DNA of 64,000 nt from Chloroflexota bacterium (lineage in GTDB: Bacteria > Chloroflexota > Anaerolineae > Aggregatilineales > Phototrophicaceae). The notes under the pieces are model-generated. The model was not told where the DNA came from. It saw only the letters and a program-made list of their open reading frames with translations, and ran no database searches. Positions 44,499 to 54,266 of this stretch are shown here, one piece after another. The stretch is taken from positions 1 through 64,000 of the forward strand of contig JAPPFH010000127.1 of the NCBI GenBank assembly GCA_028875185.1. The letters run 5' to 3'. Within the stretch, counting starts at the first letter, position 1; each line of letters opens with the position of its first letter. Made by a program: the position numbers and the translations under genes.

Positions 44499-44933
44499 AT
44501 GTTGATGCCGAAACGAAGAAAGTATAACAAGCAGATGCGCGGGCGAATGCGTGGCAAAGCGCGCCGCGGCGCCGTCGTGCAATTCGGCGATTACGGCTTG
44601 CAAGCGCTGGAGCCGAGTTGGGTCACCAGCCGACAGATTGAAGCCTGCCGCCGGGCGATGGTGCGTTACATCCGCCGCCGCGGCAAGGTCTGGATCCGCA
44701 TCTTTCCTGATAAGCCGGTGACGCAGAAGGCGGCCGAAACGCGCATGGGCAAGGGCAAAGGCTCGGTGGAAAAGTGGGTCTGCGTCGTCAAGCCGGGGCG
44801 CATCCTCTTCGAAATGAGCGGCGTGCCCGAAGACGACGCGCGGGAAGCGCTGCGCCTGGCATCGCATAAACTGCCGATCAAAACCAAGTTCGTCAAGCGC
44901 TTCGATCCGATTTCCGGTCGGGAGGTCAGTTGA
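44499..44933 (+). CDS. rplP: 50S ribosomal protein L16
   Basis: A-site-side large-subunit protein. 144 aa. [11 protein letters not shown] start, [11 protein letters not shown] and the [10 protein letters not shown] loop are conserved. A 75-base gap separates it from rpsC; its stop overlaps the rpmC ATG (TGATG). Confidence 0.98.
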   Translation: MLMPKRRKYNKQMRGRMRGKARRGAVVQFGDYGLQALEPSWVTSRQIEACRRAMVRYIRRRGKVWIRIFPDKPVTQKAAETRMGKGKGSVEKWVCVVKPGRILFEMSGVPEDDAREALRLASHKLPIKTKFVKRFDPISGREVS

Positions 44934-45160
44934 TGTACATCGACGAAATCCGCGCCTTGTCCAGCGACGAAATCCTGGACAAGATTGAAGATCTGAAAGT
45001 GGAAATGTACACCTTTCGCATTCAGAAGGAATCTGGCGAATTGAAGGATACCACCTTATTCCGCAAAACGCGGCGCGATATCGCGCGCTTGAAGACGGCG
45101 CTGCGCGAGCGCGAATTGGCGGCCGAGCTTGTTGCCCAAGGGGGAGAGAATGCCGAATAA
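44933..45160 (+). CDS. rpmC: 50S ribosomal protein L29
   Basis: Two-helix protein near the tunnel exit. 75 aa from the ATG at 44933, preceded by GGAGGT at ideal distance. The conserved [10 protein letters not shown] and T-x-x-x-R-x-x-R-R-D-I-A-R-L segments are present. It overlaps rpsQ by 11 bases. Confidence 0.96.
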   Translation: MYIDEIRALSSDEILDKIEDLKVEMYTFRIQKESGELKDTTLFRKTRRDIARLKTALRERELAAELVAQGGENAE

Positions 45161-45410
45161 CCGAAAGCGCCTGGTCGGTCGGGTGGTCAGCGACAAGATG
45201 GACAAGACGGTCGTTGTCGCGATCGAAAATCGCAAGATGCACCCGGTCTATCACAAGGTAGTGATGTCAACGAAAAAGGTGATGGCGCATGATGAAACAG
45301 GCGTTGGCATCGGCGCCCTGGTGCAACTTGTGCAAAGCCGCCCTATTAGCAAACGCAAGCGCTGGGTGGTGGAAGCGGTATTGGAAGACGCGCAACAGCT
45401 GGCGCCCTAG
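45150..45410 (+). CDS. rpsQ: 30S ribosomal protein S17
   Basis: Early-binding OB-fold protein. 86 aa from the ATG at 45150 (GGGGAG upstream). It contains [14 protein letters not shown] and the R-P-I-S-K-R-K-R-W family ending. The TTG/GTG-type start at 45129 lies inside rpmC and is less likely. Confidence 0.97.
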   Translation: MPNNRKRLVGRVVSDKMDKTVVVAIENRKMHPVYHKVVMSTKKVMAHDETGVGIGALVQLVQSRPISKRKRWVVEAVLEDAQQLAP

Positions 45411-45454
45411 CCGGATGCTGTGGACGCCAGTTTCTTGAACGGAGAATGATAGCG

Positions 45455-45826
45455 ATGATTCAAACGGAATCGCGTTTGAAGATAGCCGACAACAGCGGCG
45501 CGCAGGAATTGTTGGTCATCCGCGTACTCGGCGGCTCGAAAGTGAAGTACGGCTATGTCGGCGATATCGTTGTCGGCACGGTAAAATCCGCCAGCTCTTC
45601 CGGGAGCCTCAAGAAAGGCGAGCTCGTGCGCGCAGTCATCGTGCGGACGCATAAAGAGTATCGCCGCAACGATGGTTCGACGATCCGCTTCGATGACAAT
45701 GCCGCCGTGGTCTTGGCGGAGGATCTCGAGAATCCTCGCGGGACGCGCGTCTTCGGGCCCGTAGCGCGCGAATTGCGCGATAAAGGCTTCATGAAGATCG
45801 TTTCGCTGGCGCCCGAGTCCTTATAA
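45455..45826 (+). CDS. rplN: 50S ribosomal protein L14
   Basis: Intersubunit-bridge protein. 123 aa starting M-I-Q-T-E-S-R-L at 45455; an in-frame ATG three codons earlier (45446) would add M-I-A. The signature [13 protein letters not shown] and the C-terminal F-G-P-V-A-R-E-L-R are present. Confidence 0.98.
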   Translation: MIQTESRLKIADNSGAQELLVIRVLGGSKVKYGYVGDIVVGTVKSASSSGSLKKGELVRAVIVRTHKEYRRNDGSTIRFDDNAAVVLAEDLENPRGTRVFGPVARELRDKGFMKIVSLAPESL

Positions 45827-45839
45827 GTGAGGTACTGAC

Positions 45840-46166
45840 ATGCAGCGAGTAAAGCAAGGCGACTTGGTAGAAGTGATCGCCGGCAAAGACAAAGGCTTGC
45901 GCGGAGAGGTGGTTCGCGTCCTGAAGAGCAAGGATCGCGTGATTGTCAATGGCGTCAATATCATGAAGCGTCACCGCAAAGCGCGACCAGCGCCCGGTGG
46001 TCAGCAAATCCCGGCGCAGATTATCGAATTCGAGGCGCCGCTTCATATCTCGAATGTGATGCTGGTTTGCAAGGAAACTGATCAGCGCACCCGCGTGGGC
46101 TACCGCGTCAATGAAGATGGCTTTAAAGTTCGTTACAGCAAGAAAAGCGGAGCCGATTTAGATTAG
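45840..46166 (+). CDS. rplX: 50S ribosomal protein L24
   Basis: KOW-domain assembly initiator. 108 aa. The KOW core [13 protein letters not shown] is followed by [10 protein letters not shown]. It lies 13 bases after rplN and 18 before rplE. Confidence 0.97.
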   Translation: MQRVKQGDLVEVIAGKDKGLRGEVVRVLKSKDRVIVNGVNIMKRHRKARPAPGGQQIPAQIIEFEAPLHISNVMLVCKETDQRTRVGYRVNEDGFKVRYSKKSGADLD

Positions 46167-46184
46167 GGCAGCGAGGTCAACGCA

Positions 46185-46727
46185 ATGGAAAACCGAATGT
46201 ACACCCGCTATATGGAAGAAGTGGCGCCGACTTTGACGGCGGAGTTTGGTTATACCAATCCGATGCAAGTGCCCACGATCAGTAAGATCACGCTGAATGT
46301 TGGCGTTGGCGAAGCGATTGACGAGCCGCGCTCGCTGGATGGCGCCGTGGAAGACCTCAAGGTTATAACCGGGCAGCAGCCGGTCGTCACCAAAGCGAAA
46401 AAGAGCATCGCCACCTACAAACTGCGCGAAGGGCGGGCGATCGGCGCCAAGGTGACCCTGCGCAAAGAGCGGATGTGGTCGCTGTACGACCGCCTCGTCA
46501 ACATTGCTTTGCCTCGGATTCGCGATTTTCGCGGCGTATCAGCTAAGCTGGATGGGCGCGGCAATCTCACCGTCGGCTTGCGGGAACAGTTGGTCTTCCC
46601 GGAAATCGACTTCGACAAGATTGATAAGGTCCGTGGTCTGGAAGTGACCATCGTTACCACGGCCAAGACGGACGAAGAGGGACGCCGGCTGCTTGCGCTG
46701 CTTGGCATGCCCTTCCAAGGAAACTAG
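46185..46727 (+). CDS. rplE: 50S ribosomal protein L5
   Basis: 5S rRNA-binding protein of the central protuberance. 180 aa. Contains the family stretch [15 protein letters not shown] and the loop that contacts P-site tRNA (F-R-G-V-S-x-K-L-D-G-R-G-N). Confidence 0.98.
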   Translation: MENRMYTRYMEEVAPTLTAEFGYTNPMQVPTISKITLNVGVGEAIDEPRSLDGAVEDLKVITGQQPVVTKAKKSIATYKLREGRAIGAKVTLRKERMWSLYDRLVNIALPRIRDFRGVSAKLDGRGNLTVGLREQLVFPEIDFDKIDKVRGLEVTIVTTAKTDEEGRRLLALLGMPFQGN

Positions 46728-46736
46728 AGGGAGTTT

Positions 46737-46919
46737 ATGGCGAAGAAATGCATGCAGTTTCGAGAACAGCGGCGGAAGTACGCGGTGCGCGTACGCCATC
46801 GCTGCAAGGTATGCGGGCGTCCGCGGGGTTACATCCGCCGTTTTGGCTTATGCCGGATTTGCTTCCGCGAGATGGCGCTTAATGGCGAGATTCCCGGCGT
46901 CGTCAAGTCGAGCTGGTAG
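46737..46919 (+). CDS. rpsN: 30S ribosomal protein S14, zinc-binding type
   Basis: 60-aa short form (type Z). Zinc ligands are C23-x2-C26 and C39-x2-C42, then the usual tail ending K-S-S-W. The GGGAG site lies just upstream. Presence of the zinc form fits Gram-positive-like and Chloroflexota lineages. Confidence 0.97.
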   Translation: MAKKCMQFREQRRKYAVRVRHRCKVCGRPRGYIRRFGLCRICFREMALNGEIPGVVKSSW

Positions 46920-46931
46920 GAGGCGGCAACA

Positions 46932-47345
46932 GTGTCTAATGTGACAAACGATCCAATTGCCGATATGTTGACGCGCATTCGTAATGCGTTGACAAGGGGT
47001 ATGACCGAAGTGCCCGTGCCCAAAAGCACAATTAAGATTGAAATCGCCCGCATCCTCAAGGAAGAGGGATATATCGAAGATTATTCGCTTGGGGACGAAA
47101 GCCCGGTGCCGCTGATCAAGGTCCAGCTCAAGTACTTTGGCGCCCGGCGCGAACGTCGGCCCGTCATCACGCAGCTCAAGCGAATCAGCAAACCGGGGCG
47201 CCGCGTCTATCGTAAACGCCGGGAGCTGCCGATTGTATTGAGCGGCACCGGCATTGCAATCGTGACCACGCCAAAGGGCGTCATGACCGCGCAGCAGGCG
47301 CGCCGCGATGGCGTCGGCGGCGAAGTCCTTTGTTACGTGTGGTGA
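46932..47345 (+). CDS. rpsH: 30S ribosomal protein S8
   Basis: Central-domain 16S binder and spc-operon regulator in E. coli. 137 aa with a GTG start at 46932 behind AGGAGG. It starts D-P-I-A-D-M-L-T-R-I-R-N-A and ends with G-G-E-V-L-C-Y-V-W, both classic. Confidence 0.98.
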   Translation: MSNVTNDPIADMLTRIRNALTRGMTEVPVPKSTIKIEIARILKEEGYIEDYSLGDESPVPLIKVQLKYFGARRERRPVITQLKRISKPGRRVYRKRRELPIVLSGTGIAIVTTPKGVMTAQQARRDGVGGEVLCYVW

Positions 47346-47361
47346 CGGAAGGGGAAAGACT

Positions 47362-47910
47362 ATGTCGCGCGTAGGAAAACAGCCTGTTGCGCTGCCGGAC
47401 AACGTGTCAGTCGCCATTGACCGCAATACAGTGACCGTAAAGGGGCCCAAAGGCGAGCTGTCTCAGGTCTTCAATCCAGATTTGGCGATTCGGCAGGAAA
47501 ATGGCTCGGTTATCGTGGAACGCCCGACCGACCTGCGCCATCACAAGGCGCTGCATGGGCTGACGCGCGCGCTTCTGTCCAATATGGTGGTCGGCGTATC
47601 TCAAGGCTTCCGAAAGACGCTGGAGATCCAGGGCGTCGGTTACCAAGCCACGATGCAGGGGGCGAATTTGCAGCTTCGTCTGGGGCATTCGCACGAAGTC
47701 ATCGTAGAGCCGCCCGCCGATATCGTCTTTGACGTGCCGCAGGAATCACGCGGGACGATCATCCATGTGGATGGCATCGACAAGCAAGTGGTGGGGCAGG
47801 TAGCGGCCGATATTCGCGGCTGGCGTCCGCCTGAACCCTACAAGGGCAAAGGCGTCCGTTACCTGGGCGAGTATGTGCGGCGCAAAGCGGGCAAAGCGGG
47901 CAAACGCTAA
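47362..47910 (+). CDS. rplF: 50S ribosomal protein L6
   Basis: Protein near the factor-binding site. 182 aa from the ATG at 47362, preceded by AAGGGGAAAG. Starts M-S-R-V-G-K-Q-P-V; conserved C-terminal motif P-E-P-Y-K-G-K-G-V-R-Y. The frame is open back to 47308 inside rpsH but that is not L6. Confidence 0.98.
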   Translation: MSRVGKQPVALPDNVSVAIDRNTVTVKGPKGELSQVFNPDLAIRQENGSVIVERPTDLRHHKALHGLTRALLSNMVVGVSQGFRKTLEIQGVGYQATMQGANLQLRLGHSHEVIVEPPADIVFDVPQESRGTIIHVDGIDKQVVGQVAADIRGWRPPEPYKGKGVRYLGEYVRRKAGKAGKR

Positions 47911-47959
47911 GTGGGCAATCGCTCCAATGGCGGGATCGGTCTGACAGAGGAAACGGAAA

Positions 47960-48334
47960 ATGGCGGATATCATTGGTCGAAAGAAATACCTGGCGCGGAA
48001 GAGGCGGCATCGGCGCGTGCGCAAGAAGATTGCCGGCACTGCGGCGCGCCCGCGGATGAATGTTTATCGCAGCAACCGCCACCTCTTTGTTCAACTGATT
48101 GACGATGTTGAAGGGCGGACGCTGGTGTCTTGCTCGACCATCGACAATGAGGTGGCGCTGCAATTGGGCGACATGAAAAAGGTCGAGGCGGCGAAGCTGG
48201 TCGGGCAGATGATAGCGGCGCGCGCGAAGGACGCTGGCATCAACACGGCGGTATTTGATCGTGGCGGATTCATGTACACCGGACGGGTCGCGGCCGTGGC
48301 CGAAGGCGCCCGTGAAGCCGGTTTGCGAATGTAG
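47960..48334 (+). CDS. rplR: 50S ribosomal protein L18
   Basis: 5S rRNA-binding protein. 124 aa: basic N-terminal arm ([11 protein letters not shown]), [12 protein letters not shown], and the C-terminal [24 protein letters not shown] signature (split here only for description). Confidence 0.97.
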   Translation: MADIIGRKKYLARKRRHRRVRKKIAGTAARPRMNVYRSNRHLFVQLIDDVEGRTLVSCSTIDNEVALQLGDMKKVEAAKLVGQMIAARAKDAGINTAVFDRGGFMYTGRVAAVAEGAREAGLRM

Positions 48335-48349
48335 GCGTGGAGATTGATA

Positions 48350-48913
48350 ATGTCTGAGCGAAGAAGGCGCGATTCGCGCCGGAATCAAGAAGAGCGCGAT
48401 GAATTTGACGAGCGCGTGGTGGATATTCGCCGCGTCGCCAAGGTGATAAAGGGCGGGCGCCGTTTTGCCTTTCGTACGGTAGTGGTGGTGGGCGACAATC
48501 GCGGCAACGTCGGCATCGGCATTGGCAAGGCGCGCGCGGTTCCCGATAGCATCCGCAAGGCGGCCGAGCGGGCGCGGCGCAATATTATGGGTGTGGCGCT
48601 CTCCGGCAGGACGATCCCCTACGCGGTTACCGGGCGTCATGGCGGCGCGCGCGTCCTGCTGAAGCCGGCGGCGCCCGGTACTGGCGTCATCGCCGGCGGC
48701 GGTGTCCGCGCGGTCCTGGAAGTGGTCGGCGTTCGCAATATCCTAACCAAGAGCCAGGGCAGCGCCAATCTGCTCAACGTAACGATGGCGACCCTCGACG
48801 CCCTGCAACAGCTTCGCAGCGCCGAGCAACTGGCGGAAATGCGTGGCAAGCCGGTTCATGAAGTGGCGCCGTTCTGGGAGCGCCGCGCGGAACGGAGCGC
48901 TGAAAATGTCTGA
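48350..48913 (+). CDS. rpsE: 30S ribosomal protein S5
   Basis: mRNA-channel and accuracy protein. 187 aa from the ATG at 48350 with GTGGAG upstream. Features: [18 protein letters not shown], then [10 protein letters not shown], then [10 protein letters not shown]. It overlaps rpmD by 8 bases. Confidence 0.98.
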   Translation: MSERRRRDSRRNQEERDEFDERVVDIRRVAKVIKGGRRFAFRTVVVVGDNRGNVGIGIGKARAVPDSIRKAAERARRNIMGVALSGRTIPYAVTGRHGGARVLLKPAAPGTGVIAGGGVRAVLEVVGVRNILTKSQGSANLLNVTMATLDALQQLRSAEQLAEMRGKPVHEVAPFWERRAERSAENV

Positions 48914-49118
48914 GCGCGACGGCAAGCTGCTTAGAATAACCTTGACCAAAAGCCCGATTGGCTACAACCGGAGGCAAAAGGAGACCGTCAAGTCGCTCGG
49001 ATTGCGCCGGATGCGGCAGACTGTGTTGATCGGCGATGCGCCCCAGATTCGCGGCATGATCGCCAAGGTAAGCCACTTGGTGGAAGTCGAAGAGGTTGAA
49101 CACAATGAAATTGCATGA
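48906..49118 (+). CDS. rpmD: 50S ribosomal protein L30
   Basis: Small accessory large-subunit protein. 70 aa from the ATG at 48906. Typical [11 protein letters not shown] and [14 protein letters not shown]. It overlaps the end of rpsE and the start of rplO. Confidence 0.95.
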   Translation: MSERDGKLLRITLTKSPIGYNRRQKETVKSLGLRRMRQTVLIGDAPQIRGMIAKVSHLVEVEEVEHNEIA

Positions 49119-49632
49119 TTTGAAGCCCGACCCGGGGTCAAAGCGCCGGCGGAAACGCGTCGGCAGAGGTATCGCCGCGGGACAGGGAAAGACGGCCGGG
49201 CGCGGCCACAAGGGCCAGGGGGCTCGCAGTGGCGGCGGCAAGGGTCCATACTTTGAAGGCGGGCAATTGCCACTGGTGCGGCGTCTGCCCTTCAAACGCG
49301 GCTTCACCAATATCTTCGCTATCACCTATCAGGAAGTCAACGTTGATATGTTGGAAGCGCGCTTCGAGGACGGCGCCCTTGTCAACGGGGCGTCGCTCCT
49401 GGCAGCGGGCTTGGTGCGGAAAGCGGATGAGCCGATCAAGGTGCTGGGGCGTGGCGAACTTGGCAAGAAGCTGGAAGTACACGCCAACAAATTTACCAAG
49501 AGCGCGGCACAGAAAATCGAAAAAGCCGGCGGCAGCGTTAACGCGCGCGCGCTGAAAGTGACTGGCGCCCGAGCGACGGTCAAGCGCCTGCGCAAAGCCG
49601 ATATGGAACGCCTATACGGTGAACCTGAGTAA
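49105..49632 (+). CDS. rplO: 50S ribosomal protein L15
   Basis: Late-assembly large-subunit protein. 175 aa from the ATG at 49105. The glycine-rich N-terminal part ([19 protein letters not shown]) and G-F-T-N-I-F are conserved. A 135-base gap follows before secY. Confidence 0.97.
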   Translation: MKLHDLKPDPGSKRRRKRVGRGIAAGQGKTAGRGHKGQGARSGGGKGPYFEGGQLPLVRRLPFKRGFTNIFAITYQEVNVDMLEARFEDGALVNGASLLAAGLVRKADEPIKVLGRGELGKKLEVHANKFTKSAAQKIEKAGGSVNARALKVTGARATVKRLRKADMERLYGEPE

Positions 49633-49767
49633 GCAGCGCGCGGAGCCGATCGCAAGACATAAAACTCCACAGGCGTCTCGTGCGTATACCGTGTAGGCAG
49701 CTTCATGAAGAGCGCCCCGTAGGCTGAGGCGCCGCTGGCTTCTCATGATTGATGAGGTACAGATTCT

Positions 49768-51114
49768 ATGATTCAAGCACTGAAAAACGCGTGGCGTCTG
49801 CCGGATGTGCGCAACAAGCTGCTATTCACCGTCTTCATCCTGATCGTATACCAGTTTGCCGCTCACGTTCCCGTTGTCGGCGTCGATCGCAACGTCTTGA
49901 GGCAAGTTTTCGAAAGCGGCAGCAGCGCCGGAAATCTAATTCAGGTGATGAACTTGCTTTCAGGCGGCGCGGTCGCCAATTTCAGCGTGATCGCCAATGG
50001 TGTTTACCCCTACATCACCGCTTCGATCATTTTTCAATTGCTGGTGCCGATTGTTCCAGCGCTTGAACGCATCCAGCGCGAACCCGGCGGGCAGGAAAAA
50101 ATCCAGCGCTACACCTATTATGTGGCGATTCCGATGGCGGTTTTGCAGGCGCTGGGGCAGATCAGCATCTTCAACCTGGCGACCGGGACCGGCGCCGAAA
50201 TCATCCCCGGCTTTGGATTCGGCTTGGGCAGCAACCTGCTTTTGACAGTCTCCGTGCTGACGACGATGACTGCCGGCACGATGTTTGCCATCTGGCTCGG
50301 CGAATTGATTACGGAGCAGGGCATCGGCAACGGCATCTCGATTATCATCTTCGCTGGCATCGTGGCGCAGGCGCCGCAGAATCTGATTCGTCTGCTGACG
50401 CAGCAGCCAGACCGCAGCATTTACAACTTGGTCCTCTTTGTCGTAATCACGGTTCTAAGTGTGCTCGCGGTGGTCGTAATTCAAGAGGGCGTGCGGCGGA
50501 TTCCCGTCCAGTACGGGCGCCGTGTGCGCGGCAATCGCCAATTTGCGCAGCAGGACAGCTTTATTCCGCTGCGTGTTAACCCGGTCGGCATGATCCCGCT
50601 GATTTTCGCCCAGTCGATCATCACCTTTCCCGCCATCATTGCCAGCCTGTTTCCGCCGGGCGCGGTCGGCAATACAATTCAAACTACCTTCGGCAATCAA
50701 CAGGGCTTGCTCTATTGGGGCACATTCTTCCTGATGACAGTCGGCTTCACATTCTTCTACGCCGAAGTGATGGTGGGCAATCAGAATCTGGCGGAGACGC
50801 TGCAGCGCAATGGCGGTTTCATCCCCGGGATCCGCCCGGGCAAGCGTACTGAAGATTACATCAAGAGCACAACACGCCGCATCACCTTCGTCGGCGCCTT
50901 CTTCCTGGGTGTGATCGCGATCATCCCCGGCATGGTTGACCTGGTGAACCGCATCATCTTTCCCTTGGAAGCATCGACATCGGGCGCCGTCATTAACGCC
51001 GGTTTGGTCATATCCGGGTCGGGCTTGATCATCGTAGTCGGCGTCGTTATCGACACCATGCGTCAATTGGAAGCGCAGTTGGTAATGCGGAATTACGAGG
51101 GCTTCATGCGCTAG
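49768..51114 (+). CDS. secY: preprotein translocase subunit SecY
   Basis: Channel subunit of the Sec translocon. 448 aa with ten hydrophobic helices. Family signatures: G-V-Y-P-Y-I-T-A-S-I-I-F-Q-L-L and V-I-I-Q/Q-E-G-V-R-R-I-P-V-Q-Y-G-R-R, plus the cytosolic N-P-V-G-M-I-P-L-I-F-A loop. A terminator-like hairpin follows the gene. Confidence 0.98.
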   Translation: MIQALKNAWRLPDVRNKLLFTVFILIVYQFAAHVPVVGVDRNVLRQVFESGSSAGNLIQVMNLLSGGAVANFSVIANGVYPYITASIIFQLLVPIVPALERIQREPGGQEKIQRYTYYVAIPMAVLQALGQISIFNLATGTGAEIIPGFGFGLGSNLLLTVSVLTTMTAGTMFAIWLGELITEQGIGNGISIIIFAGIVAQAPQNLIRLLTQQPDRSIYNLVLFVVITVLSVLAVVVIQEGVRRIPVQYGRRVRGNRQFAQQDSFIPLRVNPVGMIPLIFAQSIITFPAIIASLFPPGAVGNTIQTTFGNQQGLLYWGTFFLMTVGFTFFYAEVMVGNQNLAETLQRNGGFIPGIRPGKRTEDYIKSTTRRITFVGAFFLGVIAIIPGMVDLVNRIIFPLEASTSGAVINAGLVISGSGLIIVVGVVIDTMRQLEAQLVMRNYEGFMR

Positions 51115-51140
51115 TCCGCGCCAGACAATCAGCACAATGG

Positions 51141-51179
51141 AGCCGGGTTAATCATCAGATAAAGCTCGGCTTTATTTTT
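51141..51179 (+). terminator. terminator-like hairpin after secY
   Basis: AGCCGGG (51141-51147) pairs with CTCGGCT (51165-51171; one G-U) across a 17-base loop. A T-rich tract TTTATTTTT (51171-51179) follows. It looks like an intrinsic terminator, perhaps a partial one, since adk-map continue in the same direction. Confidence 0.55.
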
Positions 51180-51246
51180 GTCGCGCATCAATCATGCGGA
51201 TCCGCGTAGAAAACGAGGCGCAGACAGAAAGGCGGGGTGAGGGCGA

Positions 51247-51948
51247 ATGAGCTTGTACGTCATATTGATGGGGGTGCAAGGCGCCGGCAAGGGACTGCAG
51301 GCGAAGCTGATTGAAGACCATTACGGCATCCCGCAAGTATCCACCGGCGATCTCTTTCGGGCGATGCGGAGGCGACAAGACGAGCTGGCGCGAAAGGTGC
51401 AAGACATCATGGCTTCGGGTCAACTGGTGGACGATGACACGACCAACGCCATCGTCGCCGACCGGCTGGCGCAGCCGGACGCGCGGACGGGCGTAATTCT
51501 GGATGGCTACCCGCGCAATCAGATTCAGGCGGCTTTCCTCGAGCGGCATCTGCAAGAGAAATGCGCGCGCGTCAATGCGGTGCTGCTGCTGGAGCTCGAA
51601 CTCTATGTCGCCTTCAAACGCGCTTTTGGGCGTGTATCCGCAGGTGATGGCGCGAGCTTCAATTGCTATTACAACGCTGACGGGGTTGACTTCCGTTGGG
51701 AGTCGCCTGCCGATAGCGCCTATCCGCCGCGTTTGACCGCAACGGTTTCGGCGAGCGGCGAAAACCTCAGGCGGCGCCCAGATGACGCCAGCGGCGACGC
51801 AATCATCAAGCGGATCGATACATACCTTGAGACGACGCAGCCGCTCATCAGCTATTTTGAGGCTAAGGGGATCGTGCGAAAGATCAATGCCGACCAGAGC
51901 ATCGAAGCGGTCTGGCGCGATATCAGGCGCGCTCTTGCGACAAACTGA
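51247..51948 (+). CDS. adk: adenylate kinase, divergent
   Basis: Interconverts ATP, ADP and AMP. 233 aa at the standard secY-adk-map position. The P-loop reads GVQGAGKGLQ (9-18), where most enzymes have GPPGAGKGTQ. The AMP-site STGDLFR (32-38) and the G-V-I-L-D-G-Y-P-R region (82-90) are good. The LID region (about 126-182) has neither the four-cysteine zinc site nor the usual H-bond set; it is longer and reads G-R-V-S-A-G-D-G-A-S-F-N-C. The R-R-P-D-D and E-T-T-Q-P-L-I-S-Y-F segments are still adk-like. Activity is probable but the LID divergence is real. Confidence 0.88.
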   Translation: MSLYVILMGVQGAGKGLQAKLIEDHYGIPQVSTGDLFRAMRRRQDELARKVQDIMASGQLVDDDTTNAIVADRLAQPDARTGVILDGYPRNQIQAAFLERHLQEKCARVNAVLLLELELYVAFKRAFGRVSAGDGASFNCYYNADGVDFRWESPADSAYPPRLTATVSASGENLRRRPDDASGDAIIKRIDTYLETTQPLISYFEAKGIVRKINADQSIEAVWRDIRRALATN

Positions 51949-51978
51949 GGCTCGCACTATTCCGCCAATCGGATTCTT

Positions 51979-52764
51979 ATGGCGCCGGTACTGAAGACAG
52001 CCGACGAGTTAGAAATCATGCGCCAGGCTGGGCGCATCGTTGCTATCGCGCATGAAGAGATGCGGCGCGCCATTAAGCCCGGCGTGGCGACCAAGCTGCT
52101 GGATACCATCGCGCTGACGGTGCTGCGCGATAACGGCGCCGAGCCCTGCTTTCTGGGTTACGCCCCCGGCGATCACCCGCCCTTTCCCGCAACGATCACC
52201 GCATCCGTCAATAACGAGCTGGTTCACGGCATCCCCTCGGAGAAGCGCGTCCTGCAAGAGGGGGATGTCATCGGCATTGATGTCGCCTGCTTCTTCCAAG
52301 GTTACGTGGGCGACGCCGCTTTCACCCATCCAGTCGGCGAGATTTCGCGCTCAGCCCAGCGCCTGTTGAAGGCAACCGAGACCGCGCTCGAAGCGGCGAT
52401 ACAGGCATCGGTCCTGGGCAACAGAATCAGCGATGTCGCCAAGGCGACGGCGAAGTGCGCGGGAAGGTTGGGCTATAGCGTCGCGCGCGAATACACCGGC
52501 CACGGCGTGGGCCGAGAAATGCACGAAGAACCGCAAGTGCCCAATTGGTGGCATAGCAAGCGCAGCAAGCATCAATGGACGGACTACGATCTGCAGGTTG
52601 GCATGACCTATGCTATCGAACCGATGCTGATCGCCGGGCGGTCCGATCTTGTGGAACAGGACGATGGGTGGACTGTGGTCACCAAGGATGGCTCGTTGAC
52701 CGCGCACTTCGAGCATACGGTCGCCATAACCGAAGATGGTCCGCGCATCTTGACGCTGCCTTAA
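51979..52764 (+). CDS. map: methionine aminopeptidase, type I
   Basis: Removes initiator Met from nascent proteins. 261 aa. All metal and catalytic residues are in place: H84, D101 and D112, H175 (T-G-H-G-V-G), E214 (I-E-P-M-L) and E245 (F-E-H-T-V-A). It lacks the N-terminal zinc finger of longer forms. It starts 30 bases after adk. infA, which often follows, is absent; an exported hydrolase comes next. Confidence 0.97.
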   Translation: MAPVLKTADELEIMRQAGRIVAIAHEEMRRAIKPGVATKLLDTIALTVLRDNGAEPCFLGYAPGDHPPFPATITASVNNELVHGIPSEKRVLQEGDVIGIDVACFFQGYVGDAAFTHPVGEISRSAQRLLKATETALEAAIQASVLGNRISDVAKATAKCAGRLGYSVAREYTGHGVGREMHEEPQVPNWWHSKRSKHQWTDYDLQVGMTYAIEPMLIAGRSDLVEQDDGWTVVTKDGSLTAHFEHTVAITEDGPRILTLP

Positions 52765-52770
52765 GCCGCG

Positions 52771-54240
52771 ATGAAGCAGTTGCTTGGCTTTAGCCTCTTT
52801 CTACTCTCGATTATTTCCGCGGCGCAAATCCATAGTCCGCGCTACGACAACAGCGAGTGTCCCGTTTTCATTCGGCGGCTGGCGGAAGACAGCGGGGCAG
52901 ACATAAGCTGCGGCTACTTAACTGTTCCCGAAGATCGGCAGGCGCTCGAGACGGGCCGCATCGCGGAACGCTTTGTCGCGCGAATCGCCGCGCGGCAGCC
53001 AATTGGCCATACGCCAGTCATGCACCTCTCTGGCGGGCCCGGCATGCCCGTAGCCGAAGACATCGCGTCGATATTGCAGTCCCAGCTGCATCAGCACTAC
53101 GATTTCATCGCAATCGATCAGCGAGGCGCTGGCTATTCCCGTCCTTCACTCAATTGTCATGAGCTGGACGACCAGACTGATTATCTCAATCCCGCCTGGA
53201 GTCAGCCTTGTTATCGGCGCCTTGTCAATGACGGAATCGCCTTGCGAGCCTACGACAGCGCCAGTGACGCCCATGACTTGCATGACCTGCTGGTGGCGCT
53301 TGAGATTGATCAAGCGAATGTCTACGGCTATTCGTACGGAACGCGTCTGGCATTAACACTCGCGCGCGATTTTCCCCAGCGTATCCGGGCGCTGATGTTG
53401 GATGGCGTGCTGCCGCTACAGGTGAACCTATTGGAAGCGCTGGCGCCCAATGGTAATCAATCCATTGCCCGCATTTTCAGCAGCTGCGCCGCGGACGCGG
53501 ATTGCCGGCGCGCCTATCCAGATTTATCCGCCTCATTCGGGGATGTATTGGCAGCATTGAATCGCAGCCCCGCCGAGGTTCAAACGGAGGAATATGACCA
53601 TCCCATTGCGGTAACTGCCCAGGACTTCGTCTTCAATTTGCTTTACAGCCTTTATGAGAAACACTTGATTCCATTTCTGCCCGCGAAGATAGATGCCTAT
53701 GCGCATGGTGAGTATGACTTTGAAATGGCTCGCGGCGAAGGCGAGTTGCCTCGGAATAAGGCGGATGTTCTGGGCACGCCCGACGGCTCCAGCGAAGGGA
53801 CCTTGCTCAGCTACCTATGTGCGGAAGAGGCGCCCTTTAACCGGCGAGAAAGAATAGCCAATCGCGCGGCGAACCTGACTGGCGTGTTAAGAAGAGCTTT
53901 GGTCGACTGGGCAGTTTCCTACCTGAATGACTGCAACATCTGGGAGGCGCCCCGATCTTCCGCACGGGAGAATCAGCCTGTGAAAAGCGATATCCCGACG
54001 CTGCTGTTGTCGGGCTATTTCGACCCCGCCACGCCGCCGGAGTGGGGCGATGAAGCGGCGGAGCATCTGACGAACAGCTGGCATTATGTATTTCCCGATG
54101 CCGGGCACGGCGTACTGTTTGAAACAGATGCCGCCTGCGCCCTGACGATTGCGCTATCATTCCTCGAGGATCCGCTGAGCCAGCCGGCCGATGCCTGCCT
54201 GGGATCAATGACTGGGCCGGACTTTTACATTCGCCCGTAA
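52771..54240 (+). CDS. exported alpha/beta hydrolase, tripeptidyl-aminopeptidase-like
   Basis: Secreted serine hydrolase of the proline-iminopeptidase/TAP-like group. 489 aa with a signal peptide (hydrophobic core about 4-18). Oxyanion region L-S-G-G-P-G (87-91), D-Q-R-G-A-G-Y-S, nucleophile elbow G-Y-S188-Y-G, acid in S-G-Y-F-D-P-A-T-P, and the histidine in D-A-G-H-G. The C-terminal part fits the TAP-like domain. Several cysteines suggest disulfides. It starts only 6 bases after map, inside the ribosomal superoperon, which is an unusual place for an exported peptidase. Peptide substrate is inferred from the family. Confidence 0.85.
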   Translation: MKQLLGFSLFLLSIISAAQIHSPRYDNSECPVFIRRLAEDSGADISCGYLTVPEDRQALETGRIAERFVARIAARQPIGHTPVMHLSGGPGMPVAEDIASILQSQLHQHYDFIAIDQRGAGYSRPSLNCHELDDQTDYLNPAWSQPCYRRLVNDGIALRAYDSASDAHDLHDLLVALEIDQANVYGYSYGTRLALTLARDFPQRIRALMLDGVLPLQVNLLEALAPNGNQSIARIFSSCAADADCRRAYPDLSASFGDVLAALNRSPAEVQTEEYDHPIAVTAQDFVFNLLYSLYEKHLIPFLPAKIDAYAHGEYDFEMARGEGELPRNKADVLGTPDGSSEGTLLSYLCAEEAPFNRRERIANRAANLTGVLRRALVDWAVSYLNDCNIWEAPRSSARENQPVKSDIPTLLLSGYFDPATPPEWGDEAAEHLTNSWHYVFPDAGHGVLFETDAACALTIALSFLEDPLSQPADACLGSMTGPDFYIRP

Positions 54241-54266
54241 ACAGCGCTAGCCGAGGAAAATGTCCG

